From positions 62,001 to 126,000 of the forward strand of contig WTGV01000032.1 of the NCBI GenBank assembly GCA_011525295.1: DNA of 64,000 nucleotides. Reading direction: 5' to 3'. The position numbers were made by a program, and so were the translations under genes. The notes below the pieces were generated by a model, which was not told the DNA's origin, ran no database searches, and saw only the letters and a program-made list of their open reading frames with translations. The first letter of the stretch is position 1. Every line of letters starts with the position of its first letter. Shown one piece after another: positions 55,543-64,000 of the stretch. Origin of the DNA: Pseudomonadales bacterium (GTDB lineage Bacteria > Pseudomonadota > Gammaproteobacteria > Pseudomonadales > Azotimanducaceae).

Positions 55543-57549
55543 ATCAGACTGACAGAAGAACTCATGCTGTTGGTGCTCGATGAACAGAGCGGATTCATCG
55601 AACTTTCAGACAGTTGGGATTTCGCATGCGTAGTCGCAGGTTCAGTGATCGCTGATTTGGCCCTAGCCTATCGGATTGATACCGACTTAGAAAAACTGCG
55701 ATTAATTGATGCGTCGCCGACTGGCGACCCAATACTCGACGAAACATTGAACGAAATCGCAGCCGAAGAGCGAGTATTCAGCACTCAATACTGGATTGAG
55801 AAGAATACGCGTAGGACCGAAAGAGTTGTCGAAGATTTGCTGGAACGATTAGTTGAGAACGACATTTTGCAGTATGAAATAGGAGGTTTTTGGGAACTCT
55901 CGAGTTCAGTCGCGAGTTCTCGTTCATATGAGAGTTCCGAAGGCGCGAGTCTTCAAGAAGCAAAATCGAGGATCTTGAATGTGATCCTGAACGACGAAAT
56001 TCCTACACCTCGAGATGTTCTCCTAATTTCGCTGCTACACAGTTGCCAATTCATGAAGTTACTCCTCACGGAAGAAGACTATCTTGAGAAATTAGATCGA
56101 ATTGAGCTACTCGCGGGAGCGGACTTAATCGGTCAGTCCATCGCCAAGTCCATTCAACAAACTTCCCTTCTTCCTCGTCCGCGCGCGAAGATAGGAATGG
56201 CCAGCATTCCTAAAGTTAAATGGCTCGACCTGTTAAGCGAGAAAGGATTTCACCGAGGCAATCTTCCATTAGGTTTGTGCGGCGTGCACAGGAAATACGG
56301 ACCTGTTATTCAGACTCCAATTAAATTTGGAAAGTCTCGTGCGATATTGATTACAGGACCGGAAGTGAATCGATGGGTCAACAAGTACGGACGTCTGTAT
56401 TTACGGACTCGAGACTACATCAATGATTTCGCGGCCGTATTTGGCGCTGCTCGAGTCATGCCGGGGATGGACGGAGCGGAACACTATCGTCTACGGAAGT
56501 CGACGCGCGCAGCTTATTCCAGAAACGCGTTGGTTCAAACTTTACCCGAACTTTATCAAATAATTCGGACTACACTACCTGAATGGGACAACAACGAAGC
56601 ACACGTTGCGGCGAAAAAGTTCTGTAACTACATGAGCTATCAAGTGGCCCATCTTTTCATTGGCGTCGATTGTGCGTCGTATGTAGACGATCTTTTGGCA
56701 TACAAAGATCGGGCACTGACGGTGCACGTGCAAAAAGCTCTTCCCAAGTGGACGTTAAACACACCAAAGATGAAGCGAGCGAGGAAACTTGTACCGAAGC
56801 TTCTCAACTCAATTAAATCTGCTCATACCCCTGCTTTACGTGAGGGGAAACCTCAAGACATCGCTGACGCGTTTATGGAACTTCATCGCCAAGATCCGCA
56901 GTTTTTGCCAGAAACTGACCTCGCGTTTCCTTTTGCAGCAGGTCTGGTCGCTAGTCTATACATGGGTAACGCACTGGCGTTTTCCATTTACAACATGATC
57001 AAGCACCCCGATGTCTATGAACGGGTTGCAGCAGAGGGCGAAGCACTGTTTGCTAACGGCGGAGTCCCAGATGCAAAAGAATTTGAAGGAGACAAAGTTG
57101 ATGTCGCTCGACGCGTATTCCTCGAATCAGAACGTCTCTATCCCGTGATACCCGTTCAGCTTCGAACGGTGATGAACCGGTGTATAGTCGCGGGAGTCGA
57201 GCTAGAACCTCGCACGCTCGTAATGATTGGACACACTGGCACCCATTACATGGAGGAATTTTTTAAGAATCCACTTGAATTCGATATTGACAGGTTTCTA
57301 CCTGGACGAGAGGAGCACTTACAAGCTGGCGTATATGTTCCATACGGACTTGGAACGCACCACTGTTTGGGTCATCGCTATCTTGAACTGCAAGCCATCA
57401 TCAATCTGCTCTTTTTCGCGTATCACTTTGAACTAGAGTTAGTTCCATCAAACTACAAGATGAGGATCAATCCTCTATCCAACTTGTCGCCAAGTAAGAA
57501 GATGAAGATTCGCGTCGCTAAGGTGAAGCATCCGATTCCGAAAGTTTGA
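55543..57549 (+). CDS. GPP34 (GOLPH3-like) domain fused to a cytochrome P450, apparent ATC start
   Basis: The product is 668 residues from ATC 55543. The N-terminal 220 or so residues match the GPP34 fold: RLTEELMLLVLDEQSG, ASPTGDPILDETL and an RxxRVVEDLLERLVENDILQ region. In eukaryotes this fold binds phosphatidylinositol-4-phosphate. A P450 follows from about residue 230, with ExxR in ESERLYP (Glu528, Arg531) and the haem Cys608 in YGLGTHHCLGHRY. The position normally Phe in that loop is Tyr. The I-helix (AAGLVASLYMGNALAF) lacks the usual acid-Thr pair, which suggests altered oxygen activation. Beside sterol genes, a sterol or lipid substrate is likely. The GPP34 part may bind membrane. Confidence 0.88.
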   Translation: MRLTEELMLLVLDEQSGFIELSDSWDFACVVAGSVIADLALAYRIDTDLEKLRLIDASPTGDPILDETLNEIAAEERVFSTQYWIEKNTRRTERVVEDLLERLVENDILQYEIGGFWELSSSVASSRSYESSEGASLQEAKSRILNVILNDEIPTPRDVLLISLLHSCQFMKLLLTEEDYLEKLDRIELLAGADLIGQSIAKSIQQTSLLPRPRAKIGMASIPKVKWLDLLSEKGFHRGNLPLGLCGVHRKYGPVIQTPIKFGKSRAILITGPEVNRWVNKYGRLYLRTRDYINDFAAVFGAARVMPGMDGAEHYRLRKSTRAAYSRNALVQTLPELYQIIRTTLPEWDNNEAHVAAKKFCNYMSYQVAHLFIGVDCASYVDDLLAYKDRALTVHVQKALPKWTLNTPKMKRARKLVPKLLNSIKSAHTPALREGKPQDIADAFMELHRQDPQFLPETDLAFPFAAGLVASLYMGNALAFSIYNMIKHPDVYERVAAEGEALFANGGVPDAKEFEGDKVDVARRVFLESERLYPVIPVQLRTVMNRCIVAGVELEPRTLVMIGHTGTHYMEEFFKNPLEFDIDRFLPGREEHLQAGVYVPYGLGTHHCLGHRYLELQAIINLLFFAYHFELELVPSNYKMRINPLSNLSPSKKMKIRVAKVKHPIPKV

Positions 57550-57613
57550 GAACTCTACGAGTTCGCAACGAAGTCAGATTATTGCACGGCGCGAATAGTT
57601 AGAGCCTTCGGTT

Positions 57614-58660
57614 CTATCCGGACTCTGGCTTTCTCGCAAGGAAACAGTACAGCGGCGTGTATATACCCGACTTACCACCGGCGACATATGCATCAGCCTG
57701 TCTGTCAAGTAGCTCAATGACACGCCAGCTGTCCTTAGGAAACATACCAACAACCTCAGCCAGACGAACTCCGCCAGCAAGTGTGGATCGACCACCGGGA
57801 ACTCTGAGCCATGAACGAAGAGAGGAGGTGAGACCCTCCATCGGCTGATACCAAGACACACTAGAAGCATTCTCCACTTCTTGATCGGCCGCTTCAACTA
57901 TCTCAAATCCAACGGCTTCCAAAGCGCGGTTCACCTCTTCAAACTTGAAGAGGTCGCTCAAAGCGAGAGTGAACTTAATCTCGTCTCTGATTGCGCAGTG
58001 CTGCTCGTCTTCAAGCTCAAAAACGTTCGTTAGACACATCTCTTGACCCCAAAACAACGCTCCGGGTTTCAATACTCGAAAAATCTCTGCATAAGCACGT
58101 TCTTTATCGGGGGCGTAACAAGTTGATTCGATCGCATATCCTGCATCCAAAGAACCAGCATCAATAGAAGTCATGTCCATGAAATTGCATTTGCGATATT
58201 CAGTTAAGTGGTCGAGTCCTGTCTCAGTTGTCTTTAGTTTGGCTTTTTCTAGTTGTTGCTCATTGTTATTAATGCCAAGTACTTTTGCACCAGATTCTTT
58301 TGCAACTCTTCGCAACGGACCTCCCAACCCACACCCTACATCAATGACGTTCAGGCCTTCTCGAAGCTCTAACTTCTTGATCATGTGCCTTTGATGACGC
58401 ACGATAGCCTCTTCTAAAGTCTCATCCGGTGCAATAGGAGCGAAGTGCAAGGATTCGTTCCAACCAAATTGCATCAATTCGGTAAATAGATCGTAGTATT
58501 CGCTAACGGTCTCAGTGTGATCGTACGTGTCATCCTGTGTCTTGGCTTGTTCACGTCGTTCTAGCCAGCTTTCATATCGTTTCAAACTGTCAGAAACATT
58601 TAAGTCGCCAAACGATTCGCGCAGGTTCTTGGGAAGTTTCAACAAATCAGAGGGTTTCAT
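57614..58660 (-). CDS. Sterol C-24 methyltransferase-like protein (ERG6/SMT family)
   Basis: The 348-residue SAM-dependent methyltransferase contains YYDLFTELMQFGWNESLHFAP (55-75), the sterol-binding region I of ERG6/SMT. The SAM motif VIDVGCGLGGPL (105-116) follows, then GINNNEQQ (NNxYQ-like), and YAIESTCYAPDKERAY, close to the yeast YAIEATCHAP block. These are specific SMT landmarks rather than general methyltransferase features. It would transfer methyl from SAM to C-24 of a sterol side chain. It has ATG and converges on the P450 gene. Bacterial SMTs are known but rare. Whether it adds one or two methyls cannot be read. Confidence 0.9.
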   Translation of the reverse strand: MKPSDLLKLPKNLRESFGDLNVSDSLKRYESWLERREQAKTQDDTYDHTETVSEYYDLFTELMQFGWNESLHFAPIAPDETLEEAIVRHQRHMIKKLELREGLNVIDVGCGLGGPLRRVAKESGAKVLGINNNEQQLEKAKLKTTETGLDHLTEYRKCNFMDMTSIDAGSLDAGYAIESTCYAPDKERAYAEIFRVLKPGALFWGQEMCLTNVFELEDEQHCAIRDEIKFTLALSDLFKFEEVNRALEAVGFEIVEAADQEVENASSVSWYQPMEGLTSSLRSWLRVPGGRSTLAGGVRLAEVVGMFPKDSWRVIELLDRQADAYVAGGKSGIYTPLYCFLARKPESG

Positions 58661-58761
58661 GGGATCGGAGTTAACTCATCAGCTAGAGCTGACATCAAAG
58701 AACTGGTGCTGCCTCAAGTCGAAAACTCGCACACTAACGAAATTCATGTATTCTTCGACAA

Positions 58762-59559
58762 TTACGAGTCTATATCGTCGAAGTTTTCTATCAACCATTG
58801 CTTCATCTTATGCAAGTTCCGACCAAAGACAAAGTAGTGGTTTGAATCGTCAGTAACAATTTCCGCCTGAGGGATCTTTTCAATTACACGTTCTGTTTCC
58901 TTTGGATAAATGATCTCGTCCTCTGTCGAGTAGATAACTAAAACTTTATCGGGAAGGGAGTCGAGTTTCTTTCGAGTGTCATACTTATGCCGCACCACAA
59001 AACGCAAGGGGACCATGCGCAGTACACTGCGATTTGCCACGTGCGCCAACGAACGAAAAGGGCTGATGAGAATCAATCCAGCAATGTTCGAATCCACGAT
59101 ACGTATAGCCACGGCACTCCCGATACTATCGCCCATCAATATTACCGGACGATCGGGGAATCGATGTCGTACCATTTGAAGAGTGATCTTGGCATCGGCG
59201 AGAGCAGTTTTCTCGGACGGTCTGCCATCGCTCTTTCCGTGCCCGCGATAGTTAGGTAGTACAGCGGGAACCTTCAGTCGATCCAGCGCGTGCGTATATC
59301 CCACAGAATCTTCCTTTCTGCCGGCAAAAAAGAGGAGCACAGGACCGGGTGCAGACTCATTTACGATGTAGCCTCGAGACTTGATACCTCTTTTTTCATC
59401 AACAACAATCTCATATTCGACCGACGAACGCGCGGGCATTCTGTCTTCATCAGTGACGGGTCGGTATATGACTAGTCCTTGGATACCCCACAAGACTGCA
59501 CAGACCAGTAAATAAAGTTTACCCAAGGCTCGCCCCAACTGTCTCAGTTTGCGTCCCAT
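58762..59559 (-). CDS. Membrane-anchored alpha/beta hydrolase (BEM46/ABHD-like)
   Basis: The 265-residue product has a hydrophobic N-terminal segment (about 13-32) followed by an alpha/beta hydrolase. It has NYRGHGKSDG, nucleophile Ser in MGDSIGSAVA, probable Asp in YSTEDEII and His in DSNHYFVFG. Such enzymes hydrolyse esters or thioesters of membrane lipids. It lies about 100 bases upstream of the SMT gene on the same strand and may share its transcript. A role in sterol ester handling is a guess from location. Confidence 0.88.
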   Translation of the reverse strand: MGRKLRQLGRALGKLYLLVCAVLWGIQGLVIYRPVTDEDRMPARSSVEYEIVVDEKRGIKSRGYIVNESAPGPVLLFFAGRKEDSVGYTHALDRLKVPAVLPNYRGHGKSDGRPSEKTALADAKITLQMVRHRFPDRPVILMGDSIGSAVAIRIVDSNIAGLILISPFRSLAHVANRSVLRMVPLRFVVRHKYDTRKKLDSLPDKVLVIYSTEDEIIYPKETERVIEKIPQAEIVTDDSNHYFVFGRNLHKMKQWLIENFDDIDS

Positions 59560-60198
59560 AGGACCTCACTTGTTGAATTGTGTGTTTTAACTATCACTTG
59601 GACTGTATGAAGTGCAGTTTGTTTTAGGATTGATTGGTGTGCACTGATTCTAAGTAAAGTAAGCATAAATTTCTCTGTTGTGTCAACGTATCGCGTTGTC
59701 GTTTCAGGCGAGCACGCGAATTAACAAATATCACGGAGTCTAAGCACTTGTTATGAGAGTAAAATACTTGATTAAAATAAACAAATCGCCTACTGGAAAC
59801 GCAGTCTTGAACAAAAAAACGATGTTGGGTAAGTTTGAGTTCATGAATTGTGTACACAACCTTGAAGACGAAGTAACCTAACGTTTCTAAGCTAGACTGA
59901 CGTCTTTGGGACGATTCAATTTTTGATGGACAAGCTCGCGTCGTTGATGTTAAAAGTAGTGTTGAACTTCTGATTCTTTTTGAGCGAGTTGAACTTCACG
60001 AACCACCTTACAGAAAGAACATTCAACTGAGCGTTGCGGGTGTTCTCTTACCATGTAGCAATGACTAGAACCAGACATTCTTCAATGACGATCGCATCAG
60101 TAGATTTGGTATTTAGTCTAATTCGATGTCTAGTCCCCAACGCTTAATGATTTCGATGATAAATGAACTGGATTGAAGTGGATAGGAGCTGCGATTAG
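59560..60198. other. Long intergenic region between divergent sterol-locus transcripts
   Basis: This 639-base region separates the leftward hydrolase-SMT pair from the rightward sdmB-like operon and should contain both promoters. It includes the palindrome at 59848. A 77-codon minus-strand frame here lacks any protein-like features. No RNA gene was recognised. Confidence 0.4.
59848..59859. promoter_or_regulatory. Perfect 12-base palindrome TTGTGTACACAA
   Basis: The dyad is perfect and lies between the two divergent transcripts of the sterol locus. The half-site TTGTGT/ACACAA is typical of a dimeric regulator site. No regulator gene is nearby, so the role is unproven. Confidence 0.35.
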
Positions 60199-61299
60199 GT
60201 GGAGTCTTCGTCAACACCCGTTCTTGTGACGGGTTCATCTGGCCATGTGGGCGCAAATCTTGTGCGTCGACTCATCCGGGACGGTATTAATGTACGGGTC
60301 CTGTTGCGACGCGATTTCAGAAACGAGGCTTTGGAAGGACTCGATGTGGAACGAGCTTATGGAGATATCCGAGACCTCGATTCGACACGACAAGCGATGG
60401 CCGGCTGCCAGTCAATCTATCATTGCGCGGCGAAGATATCAACGATTGACGGGAATCTGGCTCACAAGCGAGAAATCTTTGAATGCAATGTTCTCGGGAC
60501 CCGTAATGTGCTTCAGGCCGCGCGGGAAACCGATGCGGGTAGGGTGGTTGTGACCGGATCCTTCAGTGCAGTTGGGTACGACCTAGACGATCCCTCTGCC
60601 CCGAGCGACGAGACTATGCAGTTCTATCCCATGGAACGAACTATGCCTTACGAACGAAGCAAGGTGCTCGTAGAACATGAATGTCTAAAGGCGGTCGCTC
60701 TCGGTCAGGATGTCGTCATCGCGACATGTTGCGCGGTAGTGGGCGGAGCGGATTATCTTCCCTCACGACTAGGCACTACGCTCTGCAAATACACCAGTGG
60801 TAAGGTCCGCGCGTACGTGGACGGGGGATTTGCATTTGTTGCCGCTCGAGACATTGTCGAAGGACATGTGTTGTGCATGCATAAGGGTCGTACCGGGCAT
60901 AAATACATCTTTGCGTCAGAGTACAAAACGATATCGGATATTCTGGATTTATACGAGGAGGTGTCGGGTATACCTCGACCACGCCGTCGTATTCCTACTC
61001 CTATAATGTATGTCTTTTCTGAAGTAGCTAGCTTCTACTTGAGCCGTTTTCACCCGAACTTTCAGCAACGCTTCACTCCGGGCGCAATACGTCTACTCAA
61101 AAAGAGAAGACACGCTAGTATAGACAAGGCGAAACAGGAACTTGGGTATCAACCAACGAGCATTCGCGACGCGGTGCAGGAAGCATACGAATTTCACTAC
61201 GCACGCGGCTCCATTACGAACCCCCGCGCTCAGCGCCCAGTAGTTAGCCTCGAATCAACGGATGAAATACGAACCAAGGATGGAAAACAGACTTCATGA
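60199..61299 (+). CDS. NAD(P)-dependent 3-beta-HSD/epimerase family reductase, SdmB-like
   Basis: The 366-residue short-chain dehydrogenase has TGSSGHVGANLVRR (11-24, Rossmann), YGDIRD and YHCAAKIS segments, and the catalytic Tyr151-x3-Lys155 in YERSK. It belongs to the extended 3-beta-hydroxysteroid dehydrogenase/epimerase type. In Methylococcus, SdmB of this kind works with the Rieske enzyme SdmA to remove one C-4 methyl from sterols. The next gene, an overlapping Rieske oxygenase, gives the same pairing. It starts with GTG and is the first gene of the operon. Confidence 0.85.
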   Translation: MESSSTPVLVTGSSGHVGANLVRRLIRDGINVRVLLRRDFRNEALEGLDVERAYGDIRDLDSTRQAMAGCQSIYHCAAKISTIDGNLAHKREIFECNVLGTRNVLQAARETDAGRVVVTGSFSAVGYDLDDPSAPSDETMQFYPMERTMPYERSKVLVEHECLKAVALGQDVVIATCCAVVGGADYLPSRLGTTLCKYTSGKVRAYVDGGFAFVAARDIVEGHVLCMHKGRTGHKYIFASEYKTISDILDLYEEVSGIPRPRRRIPTPIMYVFSEVASFYLSRFHPNFQQRFTPGAIRLLKKRRHASIDKAKQELGYQPTSIRDAVQEAYEFHYARGSITNPRAQRPVVSLESTDEIRTKDGKQTS

Positions 61300-62405
61300 T
61301 TAACGGAAATAATCGTCCTCCACCCAAATTTGAAGAAGCTACTCGATTGCGCCAACAAGCGCGTGCCTCGGGTATGGACCCGAATTACTGGTTTGCAGTC
61401 GAGGAAGTACGTCGCATCAAACCAGGGTCCGTAGTGGAAATAGTTTTCTGGAAACACTCAATCGCACTCTTTCGGACCAAAAGCGGAGAGTTTCACGCCG
61501 TTGAGAATCGCTGTGCCCATCGCCAGATAAAGCTTTCTTTAGGTAGCGTTGAAGATTGTCGCCTAGTTTGCGCGTACCACGGCTGGGAATACGATGGTAG
61601 TGGTCGATGCGTTGAAATTCCGCATGATCGATTTGGTCGAAGCTTTCCGAAACTCACCCTGAAGACTTACCCGGTCAAGGTACGGTACGGCTTGGTTTGG
61701 TTGTTTCCGGGAGATCCCAAGCTGGCAGAACAGCAACAGATTCCGGAAATCCCCGAACTCGAAAGCCCGAAACCATGGACTTGCGTGCCTTTGGCGTACA
61801 CCTGGTCGGCTCATCACTCAATGGTAATTGACAATGTCAGTGACTTTACGCACGCGCACTTGCATAGACGTTATCGACCCTTTGATGGTGCCGACTTGAC
61901 GCGATGCGAAACGATTGACGACCGGGTTCACGTGGCTTACGATTCAAACGTCGGTCGTGGAAAAATTTCGGGTCGCTTTGTCGAACACGACAAGATCAAC
62001 ACCAGTCACATAGAACTTTGCTACGAATATCCATATCAATGGTCCAATACCGATGATTGGATCAAGCACTGGTTGTTCTTGCTCCCCATAGATGAAAGAA
62101 CCACTCGATGTTTTTTCTTGTTCTACTTCAAATCCCTGAAGATTCCACTGCTGCCTCTGCGGATTCCGCGTTTTGCGATGAAATTCGTTATGAAGACTTC
62201 AAATCACTTTCTGATCGGGCCACTGCTTGATCAGGATCGATCCGCGGTCGAAGCGGAACAGATAGCATATGAGCAACATTGGGACGCGCCGCTAGTGGAA
62301 CTGAATCCAGCAGTAATTGCGTTCCAGAAGCTCACTGTACAGAAGTGGCGCGATTGCCTAGAACGTGAACAGAAGACAGAACCAATCGCTCGATCCAGAG
62401 GCTAG
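61296..62405 (+). CDS. Rieske non-haem iron oxygenase, SdmA-like sterol C-4 demethylase component
   Basis: The 369-residue product has a Rieske domain with Cys73-His75 (CAHRQIKL) and Cys92-His95 (CAYHGW). The mononuclear iron region is DNVSDFTHAHLHRRY (from residue 179), with Asp183 and nearby histidines as likely ligands. It resembles the SdmA/DAF-36 class of sterol oxygenases more than aromatic-ring dioxygenases, since it has no partner beta subunit. It should oxidise a sterol methyl, with the SdmB-like protein doing the decarboxylation or reduction. The start overlaps the previous stop (ATGA). Confidence 0.87.
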   Translation: MINGNNRPPPKFEEATRLRQQARASGMDPNYWFAVEEVRRIKPGSVVEIVFWKHSIALFRTKSGEFHAVENRCAHRQIKLSLGSVEDCRLVCAYHGWEYDGSGRCVEIPHDRFGRSFPKLTLKTYPVKVRYGLVWLFPGDPKLAEQQQIPEIPELESPKPWTCVPLAYTWSAHHSMVIDNVSDFTHAHLHRRYRPFDGADLTRCETIDDRVHVAYDSNVGRGKISGRFVEHDKINTSHIELCYEYPYQWSNTDDWIKHWLFLLPIDERTTRCFFLFYFKSLKIPLLPLRIPRFAMKFVMKTSNHFLIGPLLDQDRSAVEAEQIAYEQHWDAPLVELNPAVIAFQKLTVQKWRDCLEREQKTEPIARSRG

Positions 62406-62407
62406 TC

Positions 62408-63478
62408 ATGGTGCTCACTAGCAGTTCAATGTTACAAGCGGTGTTAGCGGTCATCGGTTTCCTCGCTTTTCTCATTGTTGGATCCATACTACTTCCAGGG
62501 CGAAGAATTGAACGGGCGCAAACTGGAGGTGTTCCCCGAATCTTCAAATTGAATGGACTAGCGTTGTTTCTCACCACTGCACTCGTAGTAGGTATCTGCC
62601 AGGCGATGAGTTGGTTTTCGTTATCGTTTCTATACAACCACTTTATCGCGCTGCTCATTTGTGCAAACGTTCTTGCGTTTGCGCTCTCGGGTTGGTTATA
62701 TTGGCGAGGTTCCCCTGATCCAGATGCTTCAAAGGGATTCCTGCAGGGATTTTTCTTCGGAAGAGAACTTAATCCGGGCATACTCGGAATGGACCTGAAG
62801 TTCTTCAGCTATCGCCCGTCATTGATAGCACTAGCGCTTTTCAATGTCTCGTTCGCAGTCGCGCAGTACGAGATTTACGGCGAACTGTCTCTTGCGATGA
62901 TTCTTTATCAGATCTTCACCTTTGCGTACGTATTCAATTACTTTCAGTTCGAGTATGGGATGGTCCACACTTGGGACATCGTAAGCGAACGATTCGGTTG
63001 GATGTTGGTTTGGGGAAATTTTGTTCTGGTTCCGTTTTTCTATTGCGTCGCTGGCTTGATATTGGTGCACGCCGAAGGAGACTTGTCGTTGTTTTTTGCG
63101 ATATTTCTTGGCGTTTTGTACGTGTTCGGTTTCTGGTTGTTCCGCGGGGCTAATGAGCAGAAACACCGCTTCAAACAGGATGAAAATACCATGATTTGGG
63201 GACGTCCAGCCGAGACTTTGGATGGACGATTACTCGTTTCGGGATTTTGGGGCATCGGTCGGCATCTCAACTACACGGGCGAGATTTGTGTTTATTTAGC
63301 ATTTGTTCTCACGGTTGGCTTCGAGTCTTGGATTCCCTATTTGTTGCTAGTCTGGTTAGTAGGGTTGCTTTGGCATCGGTCGTGGCGCGACGAAAGACGA
63401 TGTCGTAAGAAGTACGGCGAGCTCTGGGATCGATACGTCGAGCGCGCGCGCTTTTCGATGATTCCTTTCGTTCACTAA
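62408..63478 (+). CDS. Sterol C-14 reductase-like membrane protein (ERG4/ERG24 family)
   Basis: The 356-residue protein has about nine membrane helices. The C-terminal half carries the family signature: HTWDIVSERFGWMLVWGNFV, VPFFYC, LLVSGFWGIGRHLNYTGE, and HRSWRDERRCRKKYGELW near the end. It would use NADPH to reduce the delta-14 double bond left by CYP51. The gene order next to a CYP51 fits this better than the C-24(28) reductase role of ERG4, though sequence alone cannot exclude that. It lies two bases after the Rieske gene and eight before the P450. Confidence 0.88.
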   Translation: MVLTSSSMLQAVLAVIGFLAFLIVGSILLPGRRIERAQTGGVPRIFKLNGLALFLTTALVVGICQAMSWFSLSFLYNHFIALLICANVLAFALSGWLYWRGSPDPDASKGFLQGFFFGRELNPGILGMDLKFFSYRPSLIALALFNVSFAVAQYEIYGELSLAMILYQIFTFAYVFNYFQFEYGMVHTWDIVSERFGWMLVWGNFVLVPFFYCVAGLILVHAEGDLSLFFAIFLGVLYVFGFWLFRGANEQKHRFKQDENTMIWGRPAETLDGRLLVSGFWGIGRHLNYTGEICVYLAFVLTVGFESWIPYLLLVWLVGLLWHRSWRDERRCRKKYGELWDRYVERARFSMIPFVH

Positions 63479-63486
63479 GACTCATC

Positions 63487-64000
63487 ATGGTTGACCAGTT
63501 ACACGAAGCAAATTTCACCGGTCAATTTGACGGTGACGAAGTTCCTGAGCTATCAGGCGGGTGGCCAATCCTTGGTCATTTAAGGGAATTTCAGAGAGAC
63601 CCCGTTTCAATGCTCTTGCGCGGATGCAAGGAGCATGGCGACCTGTTTCGCTTTCGGATTGGTCCGGCCGAGTTCGTCTTATTCAGTGGGTTAGAAGCGC
63701 ACGAGACATACTTCAAAGCACCGGACGATCAACTTGATGCTAACTCGGTCTATCAGTTTACCGTACCTATTTTTGGACGCGGAGTGGCCTACGACGTCGC
63801 GCCCGAAATTATGACGGAGCAACTGGGATTTCTTTTTCCTGCTCTTCGAGAATCTGCGATGCGGAGCTACGTGGCGATCATGTATGACGAGGCGCGTGTC
63901 TTTGCGGATCGGATGGGTAGTGAAGGAACGTTGGATCTGCCTGTGGCGATGAACGAACTTACGGTGAATATCGCAAGTCGATGCTTCCTAGGGGAGGAGA
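63487..64000 (+). CDS. cyp51: Sterol 14-alpha-demethylase, CYP51 (3' truncated by window edge)
   Basis: The visible 171 residues match the CYP51 N-terminus: SGGWPILGHLREFQRDP, HGDLFRFRIG, then VYQFTVPIFGRGVAYDV (B-C region, with the conserved Tyr and GxGVxYD). ELTVNIASRCFLGEE ends the visible part. CYP51 oxidises and removes the C-14 methyl of lanosterol-type sterols. It is the fourth gene of the operon, ATG eight bases after the reductase. Its haem-binding end lies outside the window. The match is much closer to CYP51 than is the GPP34-fused P450. Confidence 0.9.
   Translation, partial: MVDQLHEANFTGQFDGDEVPELSGGWPILGHLREFQRDPVSMLLRGCKEHGDLFRFRIGPAEFVLFSGLEAHETYFKAPDDQLDANSVYQFTVPIFGRGVAYDVAPEIMTEQLGFLFPALRESAMRSYVAIMYDEARVFADRMGSEGTLDLPVAMNELTVNIASRCFLGEE

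Noticed and set aside
55451-55552. 33-codon leader-type frame before the GPP34-P450 gene
   Set aside because: The AAGGAG is only three bases from its TTG start, and the peptide has no recognisable features.
59624-59857. Minus-strand 77-codon frame in the long intergenic gap
   Set aside because: No Shine-Dalgarno sequence, domain or sensible composition; probably chance.

Overview
This looks like a chromosomal segment of an uncultured, probably marine gammaproteobacterium. The gene order infC-rpmI-rplT-pheS-pheT-ihfA-merR-tRNA-Pro(GGG) is a gammaproteobacterial chromosomal hallmark. The DNA is moderately AT-rich, and TTG and GTG starts are common. No phage, insertion sequence or CRISPR array was seen.

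Layout. 1-8.4 kb: a tandem array of five large membrane-anchored helical-repeat proteins of two alternating types (A-B-A-B-A), of unknown function. 8.6-14.1 kb: translation genes, IHF alpha, a MerR-like regulator and tRNA-Pro. 14.1-18.3 kb: a DUF899 protein, then the circularly permuted ATP-grasp / alpha-E / transglutaminase operon. 18.4-25.2 kb: a signalling block with a response regulator-PP2C phosphatase, an RsbW-like kinase, a periplasmic binding protein, a HAMP histidine kinase and a STAS protein. 25.4-31.7 kb: a soluble NAD-dependent formate dehydrogenase operon (fdsGBA-fdhD-mobA). 31.9-42 kb: an M16 peptidase, a Fic protein with a repeated upstream motif, gamma-glutamyltransferase, a DUF4143 ATPase and an ankyrin protein. 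42-48 kb: a CusCBA-type metal efflux operon with a CusF-like domain fused to CusB. 48-53.3 kb: duplicated and partly decayed secreted proteins. 53.4-55.1 kb: an AlbA/Schlafen-type protein. 55.5-64 kb: a sterol-modification locus.

The sterol locus is the most notable part. An operon running off the right edge encodes an SdmB-like 3-beta-HSD/reductase, an SdmA-like Rieske oxygenase, an ERG24-type C-14 reductase and the start of a CYP51 C-14 demethylase. These would remove the C-14 and C-4 methyls of lanosterol-type sterols. Next to it lie an ERG6-like sterol C-24 methyltransferase and a P450 with an N-terminal GPP34 (GOLPH3-like) domain. Together they suggest bacterial synthesis of C-24-alkylated sterols, a chemistry usually associated with eukaryotes. 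Cyclase and epoxidase genes are not in the window.

A second theme is start codons. Four genes (infC, the ATP-grasp gene, the GPP34-P450 and the STAS gene) have no ATG/GTG/TTG where homology begins. Each has an ATC or ATT at a suitable distance behind a Shine-Dalgarno sequence, which suggests that AUC/AUU initiation is used beyond infC here.
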